Notes under the pieces: generated by a model
The model's input: the letters and a program-made list of their open reading frames with translations, nothing else
Database searches by the model: none
Told to the model about the DNA's origin: nothing
Shown here: in pieces, positions 19,308 through 28,238 of the stretch
How the letters are laid out: every line of letters starts with the position of its first letter
How positions within the stretch are numbered: position 1 is the stretch's first letter
Position numbers and translations under genes: made by a program
Assembly (NCBI GenBank): GCA_964580075.1
Contig: CAZOJL010000001.1
Span: forward strand, 55,881-119,880
Direction: 5' to 3'
Length of the DNA stretch: 64,000 nucleotides
DNA from: VGWG01 sp964580075
GTDB taxonomy: Bacteria; Verrucomicrobiota; Kiritimatiellia; RFP12; JAAYNR01

Positions 19308-19575
19308 TTCAGGTGTCAGGGTTCAGGTGTCAGGTGGGCATACGATGTTGCCATGACTCCTCCCCTGAGACACTTCTCCAATCTTCATCCTAATCTTGAT
19401 CGCAATCTTGCCTCGGCCGAAACAGGATCGCGATTAGGATTACGATTAGGATTCGGTCTCCCTCCTTGTTCCATCTGGCGGCCTTGCGCCAGGGGCGACA
19501 CTGACACCTGACACCTGGACGTGAGTCCCGCGTTGCGGGACAACGTCCCGCTCACGCGGAAACCTGACACCTTCC
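19308..19575. repeat. Composite intergenic repeat: heptamers, hexamer hairpin, CTGGCG hairpin
   Basis: From left: TTCAGGTGTCAGG heptamers (19308-19334), a 29-bp block (19333-19361) shared with 21572-21600, an inverted pair of TAATCN-type hexamer arrays (19380-19410 facing 19425-19453), the CTGGCG hairpin (19475-19492), CTGACAC heptamers (19501-19518), a GTCCCGC-GTT-GCGGGAC hairpin (19525-19541), and a last CTGACAC unit. The whole interval between the two SUMF1 genes is repeat. Confidence 0.85.
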
Positions 19576-19577
19576 CT

Positions 19578-21521
19578 CTACTTCGCCTTCTCCGCCGCCG
19601 CCGGCTCATCCATCGCGACCCGGAAGCCGATCATCGCATTGCGCCACATCTCTGGATAATACGTCCAATCCCTTGACGCAGACCGACACAGCCTGACGTA
19701 ACTGTTCCAGGCGCCGCCGCGCAAAGTGCCGCCAAAAGACTCTTTGTCTTTTGCCCGCTCCATCGGATCGGTCACCGCCCGCGACGGGTATGCGTAATGC
19801 ATGTCCTCGCACCATTCCCAGACGTTGCCCAGCATGTCGAAAAGTCCCCAGGCGTTCGGCTTCTTCTGCCCCGCCGGATGCGTGCCCGCGAAGCGGTGCT
19901 CCTGTTGTTTGTCCGGCCAGTGCGCCGATAAACTGCCGCCCTCGTATTCGACGCCGCTGTTGCCGCCGTACCAGGCGATGGCGTCCAGTTCCGGACCGTT
20001 GTTCGCGCCCTTGATCGTCATCTTGCCGTTATACAATGCCTGGTCCGTGCCCGCGCGGCAGGCCCATTCCCACTCCGCTTCTGTCGGCAGCCGGAACTTC
20101 CCGCCGGCGCCATCCTTTCCAGCGGTCATCTCGCCCAGTTTCCGCATGAACTTCTGCGCCTGGTCCCATCTCACGGTCTCGACCGGCGCCTTCGGTCCGG
20201 CGTTCGTGAACCAACTCGGGTTGTTCCCCATCACTTGCTGCCACTGTTCCTGGGTGACCTCGTACTTGCCCATCCAGAAACCCTTCGTCAGTTTCACCCG
20301 ATGCAACCGCTCTTGCATGTCCCGACCTGGCTCGTTAGTCGGACTCCCCATCATGAACTCGCCCGCCGGAATCCACACCAACTCCAGCTTCACGTTGCCT
20401 TGCCCTGAGCTTGCCTGCGGTGAGCCTGTCGAACCTGTCGAAGGGTTGCCCAGGTCCAGGGACTTTGCCGTCCCCGGTTTCCTGCCGCTCTCGTCAATCC
20501 GCGGCAACGCCGGATCCGGCGCCGGGTCCGGGCCGACCAGCAGCCAGTCGGGGCCGTGCCAGCCCAACGCCAACTTGCACACTTGACGTTCCCGCGCAAA
20601 CAACGCGCGGTACGGGACAAAAGGACCATGGTGAAGCATCATCCAGTCGTGTGGTCCCCGTCTGTCGAGCGCGATTCCCGCCGCGCGCTGCAATCGGTTG
20701 TTCTCCGGGTCCTTCTTGCTGAATGCGTCCCTGAACCGCCGGGCGGCCTCTGTGGCCTCATTGTACTCCTTCGCCACAGCCTGCACGGCGGCAGCCTCTT
20801 CGGGCGTCCGTTTCCGGGAATCGTCCCTCGGCAGCCATTCGGCGATCCCCAGCTCCTCCTCTTTCGCCATGACCAATTTGAGTCGGCTTTCCGCCGCGGC
20901 CCACTCTGGATTCGCCTCGATTGCCGGTTTCGCGACGGCCTCGTATTCCAGCCGGTCCTCCTTCATGTACTTTTCAATGGCGGTCCCGACCCGACGCTGC
21001 TCCGCGGCCAGTTGCGCCATGCCGGCCTCGCCCAGCACCTCTTTGTGCCGGGCTTCAAAGTAGCCTTCGCATCGGCCCCCTCGTGCATAATCCGTCAGCC
21101 ACATACACAGTACGAACTGATCAAAGACGGTCGGGAACGCCTCGTTGACCTTCCCCTCGAGTATCTGCTTGTACACCTCGCCCTGCCGCTTCGTGAGATC
21201 TTCCCACATGCGATCCTTCCGTTCCTGAAGCTCACGCCTGACTGGTGTCCCTTGCTGGAGTGCTCCATAGGGGGGCTTAAACCGTTCCTCAAGCGCCTTG
21301 TCGCCCTTTGGCCAAGGAGGAATGGGACCTCGGCAATGATTATCGAAACGATCGCGCAGTTCAGTCCACGGCAACGCGCTCAGTGTTTCAAAGTAAAGCG
21401 CCGTCGCGGCCGCCTTCTCATCGAACGCGGCAGGCGCCTTCTCCTGCGCCCTCGCCGCCGTTACACCGAGCAGCAGTCCCGCGCCCAGCAGATTGATTGT
21501 CAGACGATTCATCGTGTTCAT
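19578..21521 (-). CDS. Secreted SUMF1-fold protein with long helical N-terminal region
   Basis: 647 residues. Signal peptide (LTINLLGAGLLLGVTAARA), then about 300 residues of charged alpha-helix with no known domain, then the SUMF1 domain from about residue 385 (LVWIPAGEFMMGS, GFWMGKYEVTQEQW, PTEAEWEWAC, MLGNVWEWCEDM, RGGAWNSYVRLCRSASRD, GFRVAM). Only the second of the two catalytic-type cysteines is present. A longer relative of the in-frame repeat (20401-20445) encodes STGSTGSPQASSGQG at the same site as in its paralog. The ribosome site AAAGGAG precedes the ATG. A role in binding or in non-FGE chemistry at the cell surface is more likely than sulfatase maturation. Confidence 0.88.
   Translation of the reverse strand: MNTMNRLTINLLGAGLLLGVTAARAQEKAPAAFDEKAAATALYFETLSALPWTELRDRFDNHCRGPIPPWPKGDKALEERFKPPYGALQQGTPVRRELQERKDRMWEDLTKRQGEVYKQILEGKVNEAFPTVFDQFVLCMWLTDYARGGRCEGYFEARHKEVLGEAGMAQLAAEQRRVGTAIEKYMKEDRLEYEAVAKPAIEANPEWAAAESRLKLVMAKEEELGIAEWLPRDDSRKRTPEEAAAVQAVAKEYNEATEAARRFRDAFSKKDPENNRLQRAAGIALDRRGPHDWMMLHHGPFVPYRALFARERQVCKLALGWHGPDWLLVGPDPAPDPALPRIDESGRKPGTAKSLDLGNPSTGSTGSPQASSGQGNVKLELVWIPAGEFMMGSPTNEPGRDMQERLHRVKLTKGFWMGKYEVTQEQWQQVMGNNPSWFTNAGPKAPVETVRWDQAQKFMRKLGEMTAGKDGAGGKFRLPTEAEWEWACRAGTDQALYNGKMTIKGANNGPELDAIAWYGGNSGVEYEGGSLSAHWPDKQQEHRFAGTHPAGQKKPNAWGLFDMLGNVWEWCEDMHYAYPSRAVTDPMERAKDKESFGGTLRGGAWNSYVRLCRSASRDWTYYPEMWRNAMIGFRVAMDEPAAAEKAK
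20401..20445. repeat. In-frame 45-bp coding repeat related to copies 1 and 2
   Basis: Contains CCCTGAGCTTGCCTGCGG and TGAGCCTGTCGAACCTGTCG followed by AAGGG, i.e. an expanded form of the 26-bp repeat. It is located just before the SUMF1 domain. Confidence 0.85.
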
Positions 21522-21541
21522 CGCATCGCTCCTTTCTGCTT

Positions 21542-21622
21542 AAGGTTTCAGGTGTCAGGTTTCGGGTTTCAGGTAGGGATACGATGTCGCCCTGACTCCT
21601 GTTTCCTGACACCTGAAACCTT
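21542..21622. repeat. 18-bp perfect inverted repeat made of heptamers
   Basis: Arms 21542-21559 and 21605-21622 (GGTTTCAGGTGTCAGG and its complement). The loop holds the 29-bp block 21572-21600 shared with 19333-19361 (four mismatches). It occupies most of the 115-bp gap between genes. Confidence 0.9.
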
Positions 21623-21636
21623 CATTGTTCCTCTCC

Positions 21637-24600
21637 TCACTTCCCAATCACAAACCGCGGATAGAGCTCGGGCTTGAACGGCCAGTTCATACCCGGCCCC
21701 AACTGGAACCAGCAGCGCTGTCCCTTGCCGTCGTCGTCGTCGAAGACCATGAAGTTGTAGCCGAATTCGGCGCCGGGCTCGATGCCAAGCGCAGTCAACG
21801 GCAGGCGCAACTCGTAGCGGGTCGTGCCGGTGGCGTTGTCGCGCACGACGGCGCGCTCGACAACCTTGGCTAGGGGTTGGTCTTTGTCGAAGACCTTGTG
21901 AAAGGCGACGCCCTTGTCGGTCAGCGCCACCATGAAGTTGAACTGAACGCCCTTCGCGTTCACCCCGCCTACCTGCAGGGCGTCGCCGTTCCAGATCATA
22001 TCCCCGGTCTGCGTATTGAAATGCCGGTCGTCGGCAACCTCGAACGCCAGGCAGAGCGCCTTGCCGTCATGGCCCCACCAGACCTTGATGCCCAGATCGG
22101 CGGCGCTGTCCCAGAAAACGGAATCACGGACGAGCGTGGACTTGACGTCGTTGATGTCGCGCCGGATCGCCGCCGGCCGGTCGGTCGTGGGCCAGTCGTC
22201 CAGCTTGCCGTCAATACGCGGGGGCTTCTTCAACAGCGGCACAGTGTTGACGTGGCGCAGTGACGCCGGCGCGACCGCCTGGGGCTGGAATCCCGCCTTG
22301 AGGCGAGCTTGCTCTGCTTCAGGGGCGCTGCGCACGGCGCGCCAACCGTCCTGGTCGGGCCACCACGGGGACGGATTCCCGCTGTCGCGGACGCCGGCGA
22401 TCGCGTGATGGCGGTCCGAGACGCGCAGGCCGAAGCCGGCGTCGCCGAAAAATCCACCCCGGGATCCGGAGCCGATGCCGTCCTTCTCGTTCGGCCAGTC
22501 CGCGGGGAGGCGCGTGGTTCCGTCGCCGTGCGTGCCTTGGAACACGCGCCCGCGTTCGCTGCCGAGCGATACGACCTGCTCGCGCACGTTGCCGCTGAGT
22601 TCCATGATGCCCCAATAGGAGGCGCCGGCGGCCACGCGGCCGCTGTCGGGCGTGGCGAAGATACCCGCGCGCATCGGGCTGCCCGGGAGCACGGAGGCCG
22701 TCCCGAACTGCACGTAGCCCTTGCGCCTGCCGGGACGGTCAAGCCCATGAAAGTCCGGCATCGTGAAGTCGAAGTTCGCGTTACCTGCCGCTTTGCTGTA
22801 ATTCGCGGCGACCGTCTCGTCGGCGCGGCCCTCATGATCGAGGGTGTATGGCTTCAGGGCAATGGCGGCGGTTCCCCATGCGTACTCGTTCGGCACGGGC
22901 TTGAGCGGCCCGCGGCAGGCCTTCTCGAACTCGAGTTCGGTCATCGGGCGCAACCCGGCCCAGGCCGCGAAGCGAACGCCGTCGCGCCACGACAGCATGC
23001 TGCACGCCCGGTCTGGCTTTGTCGCCTCCAGCTTCGGCCACTCTCCCGACAGACCGTAGCGTCCCGTGGCAACGCTATTGGGGTCTGTCTGCCCCCGTTT
23101 TGCCGTGGTGGCTGCGAACTCACCGGGGGAGATCGTATTCAGGAAGTCGGCGAACTGCCCCTGCGTGACCTCGTAGCGCATGCAGTAGAAGGCCTCGTGG
23201 CCGGCGGGGAACTCGTCGGCGATCGCGCCTTCCGGACCGATGGAGGCCACGCCGTCTCGGCTGAGGCCCCACAACCGGCCGGGCACGTTGCCGAGGCGGC
23301 GGGAATTGGCGCTGCTATCCCTGGACGCGCTCCAGGTTTCGTCCACGAGAAACGGGATCGTGGCGCCGTCGGTCCAGACGCCGTCGGTGAAGCTGCCGCG
23401 TTCCGTCCCGCCCGAACCGACGGCGAACGCGCCGCGCGGCACATGGACCATGTCCAGGACGAAGACCTTGAGTTCGGCGGTGGCCGGATCCTTCACGCCG
23501 TCGGCCTCGTGCAGCCACCGCAACTTCATGTCCTTGAGATCGAGCGGCCCGTGGCCGGCCGCCGCGCGGTAGATGAACACGCCCACGCCCTTGCCTGTGG
23601 TCAGGCCGACATCCAGCATCGCCCCGGCGGGGACCGTGTGATCGGCGCGATCGGCCGCGAGCGTGGCAGGGGCATACGACTGGCCGCGGCGATACTTTGC
23701 GAAGACCCACGCCGCGCTCCAGCTCTCGACCGGCAGATCCTTGCCGCTGACGTTGTTCGCGGCCGGTTCGGTCCACTTCGCCCGCCAGGCATCGCGCCAG
23801 GCTAGGTCGAAATCCACGTCGCTCTGTCCGGCCGCCGTGCTGTTGGTGCTCACGTTGACGATCCGGGCACGGTTCGCTGCTCCAGTCCCGCCCTGGAAAC
23901 GCGCCCCGGCGTCGGCATTGGCCGGGCCGGTCGCGGCCGCGACCGCCGGCGTCTTCCCCTCGCCCGAGGCAAGCACGCGCTCGACCTCCCCGGCGTATTC
24001 GATGAAGGCGTCGAAAGTCCAGGTCCAGAAGAGGAACGACTGCCGGGCGTCCCCGTCGCCGCTGTCCTCGATGGCCGTCAGCGCCTCGTGCCGCAGCGCG
24101 CGCATGCGGGCGACGACGTCCGGCGGCCAGATTTCCGTGAAGAGCCGCGGCGGAATGCGGTACTCGCCGGGACGCAGCGGACGCGTGCATGCTGTCTTTT
24201 CCCATCGGTCGCACTCGAGACGCAGCAGTTCGCGGGCGGGACTGGCACCCGCGCCGAAGAGCCGGCGGCACATCTCGTCGAGCGTGGCGTCCACGTCCAG
24301 ATCGGGATTCCACATCACGCGGTTCAAGACGTAGTACGTGGGCGCGGCGGTGATGAAGCAAGCCCGGCCGTAGCACAGCACCATGGACCCCGCCAGGCTT
24401 TCGCGGTTCTTCTTGTAGAAGTCCTGGACCAGGTGCGGAAACTGAACCGGCCCGTAGGTCCAGTCGTTCGGGCCTGCGAAATCGAAACAGACGTCGACGG
24501 GGCGGCCCGACTTCGCGCTCCAGGCGCGCAGCGCATGCTCCGCCGCATCGCGGGTCTCAGGCCGGCTCAGTACCCCGAGTTCACCCAGATGGAGGACGCT

Positions 24601-25890
24601 CACGACCAGGTTGTTGGGAAATTTCAACTCATCCGGGCACTCCGTGAGGGTCCATGGCGTGTAGGCCACCATCTTGTCCGGCCAACGTTTCTTGACCTCT
24701 TCGCACAGGCGCTGGACGAACCGGCCCATCACCAGCGCGTCGCCGCCCCGCGCCCGCGCGGCAGCGCATTCCGCGCAACGGCAGACCGAAGCCGCCGGCC
24801 GGCCGTCTGGCATCAGGTAGGCCCAGACGCTCACGTGGGAGCGGGTAATGCCGGCGCCCAACGACGGGCGCACGTCCCCGCCCGTTCCGCCCCAGGCGCG
24901 GTCGAGGGCGGCGAGATGATGGTCGAGCGTTCCCGGCGCGCTGTAGCACAATACGTCAGGACGTCGGCTGCCGTCGTCGCGGACGGCCAGAAAAACGGCG
25001 TCCGCCGGCGCCTCGGGGCAAATGGAAGTGTAGCCCGTGGTGTACCCGGGAGAGTAGTGATCGGTCGAAGCCACCCCACCGCCCTGCGCCGGCTGGCAGC
25101 GAAACCAACCTTCGCCTTTATGGCGCATCCGGTAGAACTGGTCATCATCGTTGAGGGTCTTGGTCCATGACTCAGGCTTGATGTCTTTGGGAAAGAGCAA
25201 GTACTCCTCGTCGACGGCGCGCGCCTGCAACCAGTACCAATTCGGGTACATGGTGCGGGGACAGGAAGCCGGCTGGTCGCGATAGGAGAACGGCGGGATG
25301 CCCAGCGAGGCGCGCTTGGGCGGCGGCGAGTATCCGCCGTACCCCCCTATCTCCCAGTACCATCGCGCGCCGATAACCCGTTCCATGAAGTCGAGCACCG
25401 CCAGACAGGTCGCGTCGTTCGCGCCGCGGACGTTGTCCTTGTCTGCCTGCCCGCCCACGAGATACACGCGGTTGGGCGCGGTCTTGATCGCGAACCCCTC
25501 GGGCGGCATCTTCGCCGGATCGATCCCGGCGGCGAGCGACTCGTCGTATTCGCCGATGAAGATCGCGGGCTGCCCGGCGGGCGGCGGATCTTTGACCCGC
25601 TCGAGTGTTACGCCGGTGCTCTCGCGGATGCAGGCGAGCAACTCGTCCACGAGAGCGGGGAACCGATCGCCATGGGACTCAGAGAACTTCATGTCAACGG
25701 CGTACACCACGGCCACCGCCTTGCCGTCGCGCACGATCTCAACCGGCGCATGTTTCGGCGCCTCGAGCCACGTCACCGGCGTCAGGTCGCGCGGTTTGAG
25801 GTCCACCGTCTCGGATTCGGCCCCCGCCGCAACGCTCCCGAATCCGACCACCGCCGCCAATAGAACTACTGTCAGCATGTCATTTTTCAT
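21637..25890 (-). CDS. DUF4838 - accessory domain - SUMF1 - CBM9-like fusion protein
   Basis: 1417 residues with a signal peptide (VVLLAAVVGFGSVAAGAE). Residues about 30-600 are a DUF4838-type, glycoside-hydrolase-like region (QPAIFIGEYDESLAAG, FMERVIGARWYWEIGG). About 680-805 is an unnamed beta-sandwich (VDFDLAWRDAWR, AAWVFAKYRRG, GVFIYRA) that also precedes SUMF1 in three neighbours. About 812-1200 is SUMF1 (MVHVPRGAFAVGSGG, GLRPMTELEFEKAC, LSGNVREQV), lacking both catalytic cysteines. About 1211-1417 is a CBM9-like domain (RIDGKLDDWPT, ALCLAFEVADDRHFN). The stop-start ATGA overlap with the SGNH hydrolase gene (25887-25890) implies coupled translation. Likely an extracellular glycan-active or glycan-binding protein; catalytic residues were not identified. 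Confidence 0.85.
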   Translation of the reverse strand: MKNDMLTVVLLAAVVGFGSVAAGAESETVDLKPRDLTPVTWLEAPKHAPVEIVRDGKAVAVVYAVDMKFSESHGDRFPALVDELLACIRESTGVTLERVKDPPPAGQPAIFIGEYDESLAAGIDPAKMPPEGFAIKTAPNRVYLVGGQADKDNVRGANDATCLAVLDFMERVIGARWYWEIGGYGGYSPPPKRASLGIPPFSYRDQPASCPRTMYPNWYWLQARAVDEEYLLFPKDIKPESWTKTLNDDDQFYRMRHKGEGWFRCQPAQGGGVASTDHYSPGYTTGYTSICPEAPADAVFLAVRDDGSRRPDVLCYSAPGTLDHHLAALDRAWGGTGGDVRPSLGAGITRSHVSVWAYLMPDGRPAASVCRCAECAAARARGGDALVMGRFVQRLCEEVKKRWPDKMVAYTPWTLTECPDELKFPNNLVVSVLHLGELGVLSRPETRDAAEHALRAWSAKSGRPVDVCFDFAGPNDWTYGPVQFPHLVQDFYKKNRESLAGSMVLCYGRACFITAAPTYYVLNRVMWNPDLDVDATLDEMCRRLFGAGASPARELLRLECDRWEKTACTRPLRPGEYRIPPRLFTEIWPPDVVARMRALRHEALTAIEDSGDGDARQSFLFWTWTFDAFIEYAGEVERVLASGEGKTPAVAAATGPANADAGARFQGGTGAANRARIVNVSTNSTAAGQSDVDFDLAWRDAWRAKWTEPAANNVSGKDLPVESWSAAWVFAKYRRGQSYAPATLAADRADHTVPAGAMLDVGLTTGKGVGVFIYRAAAGHGPLDLKDMKLRWLHEADGVKDPATAELKVFVLDMVHVPRGAFAVGSGGTERGSFTDGVWTDGATIPFLVDETWSASRDSSANSRRLGNVPGRLWGLSRDGVASIGPEGAIADEFPAGHEAFYCMRYEVTQGQFADFLNTISPGEFAATTAKRGQTDPNSVATGRYGLSGEWPKLEATKPDRACSMLSWRDGVRFAAWAGLRPMTELEFEKACRGPLKPVPNEYAWGTAAIALKPYTLDHEGRADETVAANYSKAAGNANFDFTMPDFHGLDRPGRRKGYVQFGTASVLPGSPMRAGIFATPDSGRVAAGASYWGIMELSGNVREQVVSLGSERGRVFQGTHGDGTTRLPADWPNEKDGIGSGSRGGFFGDAGFGLRVSDRHHAIAGVRDSGNPSPWWPDQDGWRAVRSAPEAEQARLKAGFQPQAVAPASLRHVNTVPLLKKPPRIDGKLDDWPTTDRPAAIRRDINDVKSTLVRDSVFWDSAADLGIKVWWGHDGKALCLAFEVADDRHFNTQTGDMIWNGDALQVGGVNAKGVQFNFMVALTDKGVAFHKVFDKDQPLAKVVERAVVRDNATGTTRYELRLPLTALGIEPGAEFGYNFMVFDDDDGKGQRCWFQLGPGMNWPFKPELYPRFVIGK

Positions 25891-27083
25891 CTGCTTGCCT
25901 CCGGTAGATAACCTTTGAAATCAATCACCGGTCCGGGTTCCCCGCGGTAGGCGGGGGGCTTGGGATCGAGCCATTCGACCATGTGCGCCTTGAGGGAATA
26001 GGCAAACAGGTGGTTGCCGGCCGGACTGTAGTGCCCGATCAGGTAGCGATTCATGTAGTCCTCCACGGACAACTTGAAGGCCTCGTAGTCCCGGCGATGT
26101 GCAACATTCATGTCGAAGCATCGCCACTTCTCCCGGGCGATGAATTCCACGATCTCCCGGTCATAGCGGGCCTCTCCCCGGAGCAACTGCCGGGTCGCCG
26201 TCGGACACATCAGGAGAATCATCAGTTTCTTGCCGCGGTTCCGGCAGAAATCGCCGGCCATCCGAAGCACTTCCTTGGTCGCCGCAAACCCGTAGGCTTG
26301 CCTCAGTCGGTCGGCGCCCTGCCTGATCCCGCTCGCTTCCGCTTCCAGGCCCGGCGCCCCGAGGATCTCGGCCAGCGCGTTCAGCGGGCCGAGTTCGATG
26401 CTGGCCGGATCGACGTCACCCGCCTGGAGGCAGAAGAGTTGCGCCATCAGGTCGTCCTTCAGCGCCTCGCACATGAAGTCGGGGTCGGCCATCCGGTAGA
26501 GGCTCTCCGGGGTCGGCAGAAGGCTCGCCCTTTCCACGAAGCGCCGCGCCATCAGGTCCATCTCGATATTCGACCAGAAGTTGCCGTGGAACGGCTTGCC
26601 CTCGGCGCAGTTCCACCAGGGGTAGATGACCGCGTACCGGCAGCGCATGACGCTGCGCAGGTGGTCATCGCCCCAGATAAACAACATCACGTACGGCGCG
26701 CCCGGACCCGACGATTCGGTTCGCAGCATTCGCCGATACGCCTGGTACACGCCGTACCCGCCGACCCCGAAGTTGCGGATCGGTTCGCCGATATGGCCGG
26801 CCAGGTATTCCTGCCAGGTCTCGTCGTCGCTCACCTGGCAGCTCTGGGTGAAGCTGTCGCCATAGGTGTTGATCCGGCACGGCCTGTCGGCATAGGCGCG
26901 CGCCGTCCGCGCGCCGTCGGCCGTGACCGTAGTGATCGTCCAGCAGTCGTCGAGGCCGTCGTGCTGCACGGAATTCCCCACCGTGTATCCGAGTTCCGGA
27001 TCGAATGCCGCAGCGTCCAGAAACTTGGCGATGATCCCCCTGGGAACCGCGCTGTCCCGCAGATACTGTTCATACGATTTCAT
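25887..27083 (-). CDS. SGNH/GDSL-family hydrolase
   Basis: 398 residues with no signal peptide. The SGNH block I is seen as NTYGDSFTQ (Ser nucleophile in GDS), block II as NFGVGGYGVYQ, and a late histidine lies in YSPAGNHLFA, matching the expected Ser-His arrangement. Family members remove acetyl or other ester groups from carbohydrates or cell-wall components. It is first in a two-gene unit with the DUF4838 fusion (4-bp ATGA overlap) and diverges from the AraC regulator, which probably controls both. The lack of a signal peptide suggests cytoplasmic action, unlike its secreted partner. Deacetylation of an imported oligosaccharide is a reasonable inference, not shown. Confidence 0.75.
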   Translation of the reverse strand: MKSYEQYLRDSAVPRGIIAKFLDAAAFDPELGYTVGNSVQHDGLDDCWTITTVTADGARTARAYADRPCRINTYGDSFTQSCQVSDDETWQEYLAGHIGEPIRNFGVGGYGVYQAYRRMLRTESSGPGAPYVMLFIWGDDHLRSVMRCRYAVIYPWWNCAEGKPFHGNFWSNIEMDLMARRFVERASLLPTPESLYRMADPDFMCEALKDDLMAQLFCLQAGDVDPASIELGPLNALAEILGAPGLEAEASGIRQGADRLRQAYGFAATKEVLRMAGDFCRNRGKKLMILLMCPTATRQLLRGEARYDREIVEFIAREKWRCFDMNVAHRRDYEAFKLSVEDYMNRYLIGHYSPAGNHLFAYSLKAHMVEWLDPKPPAYRGEPGPVIDFKGYLPEASR

Positions 27084-27336
27084 CAGCGCCTCTTATCCCC
27101 ACGCGTCACTGGCCACAGTCCTGCATCCCGTTACCGACTACCCGCAGTCGATACCCGGATGTGCTCATATCCCTGCAGAGACGCTTTCGCTTGGAAGCGA
27201 CCCTGCCACGCCATTCTATAAATACACACCTACAACATCCTACTTGCTATTGTGCGCAACTCTTGTTTTACTGGACATTGTAATTCCTAGGGGATGGCCA
27301 CTGCAAGTGTGGAGTCGTGCTATATATTGAGGATTT
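27084..27336. promoter_or_regulatory. Divergent control region between SGNH hydrolase and AraC regulator
   Basis: 253 bp, AT-richer than its surroundings and free of the local repeat families. It must carry the promoters of both genes. A TATATT element close to 27320 could be a -10 box for the regulator; no convincing -35 box or AraC half-site pair could be picked by eye. Confidence 0.5.
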
Positions 27337-28230
27337 ATGCTGTCCAAGTTCCATGAACTCCCGCGACGCCTGTTCTTCCTCACTCCTGTGAGGGGCTATA
27401 CGCAATTCCGTTGCGAGATCCAGGTGATCGGTTACGGGGTGGAAACCGACGTCAGCCGCTATCCTGATTCCCCCGATAACTCCAACCGTGGCCCCGGGTG
27501 GGCCTTCCAGTTCACGCTGGCCGGGGAAGGGCGTTTTCTTGACAGGGACACGAATACCACTTATGTGCTGTCGCCGGGACGCGCGTTTCTCGTGCCTTTC
27601 CCCTCGAACACGCGATACTGGTTGCCGGCGGGGGCCTCCTGGGAGTTCGTCTACGTGGTGTTCTCCGGCGACATGGCGGAGTATCACGCCAGGCGTCTGA
27701 TCACGGCGTGGGGCCCGGTGTACGACCTCCCCATGCGCGGCGGGCCGTTGAGCGTGATGTACGAGATCTACCGCGCCATGGTCGGCGGCGCCGAGCCCGA
27801 CGAACACACTGCGTCGGAGTCGCTGTACCGGATTCTCATGCAACTCCACGCGATCCGCCACACCCCCGCACAGACGCTCCCGCCCGCGATCGAGCGTACG
27901 CGGTGCCTCATCGGCGAGCACTTCGCCGATGCCGGCCTCGGCGTGGACGAAATGGCGCGCTATTCGGGTCTCAGCCGGTACCACCTCAGCCGGATGTTCA
28001 AGAAACACCTCGGCATGGCGCCTTACGCATTCCTCCTGCGCCTGCGCCTGAAGCGCGCGGCCGAACTACTCACCTCCACCGACGAAGCGGCCAAGCAGAT
28101 CGCACGGGAGGTCGGTTTCCGAGACTACGCCTACTTCTGCACCGCGTTTCGGGAGCGCATGGGTGTGACCCCAGGCAGTCTCCGACGCCGTGTATCCGAG
28201 GTGAATGCCACGCACACGCTGACGGGGTAA
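27337..28230 (+). CDS. AraC-family transcriptional regulator
   Basis: 297 residues. N-terminal cupin-like sensor (about 40-140, with FTLAGEGRFLDRD and LSPGRAFLVPF), then two helix-turn-helix motifs in about 185-290 (LGVDEMARYSGLSRYHLSRM and AAKQIAREVGFRDYAYFCTA, ending FRERMGVTPGSLRRR). GAGG just upstream supports the ATG at 27337. Such regulators usually sense a sugar and activate neighbouring glycan-use genes. It is the only + strand gene among the - strand accessory genes, divergent from the SGNH hydrolase and convergent (8 bp apart) with the GH42-like gene, so local regulation of these is likely. Confidence 0.93.
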   Translation: MLSKFHELPRRLFFLTPVRGYTQFRCEIQVIGYGVETDVSRYPDSPDNSNRGPGWAFQFTLAGEGRFLDRDTNTTYVLSPGRAFLVPFPSNTRYWLPAGASWEFVYVVFSGDMAEYHARRLITAWGPVYDLPMRGGPLSVMYEIYRAMVGGAEPDEHTASESLYRILMQLHAIRHTPAQTLPPAIERTRCLIGEHFADAGLGVDEMARYSGLSRYHLSRMFKKHLGMAPYAFLLRLRLKRAAELLTSTDEAAKQIAREVGFRDYAYFCTAFRERMGVTPGSLRRRVSEVNATHTLTG

Positions 28231-28238
28231 CAGACCGG

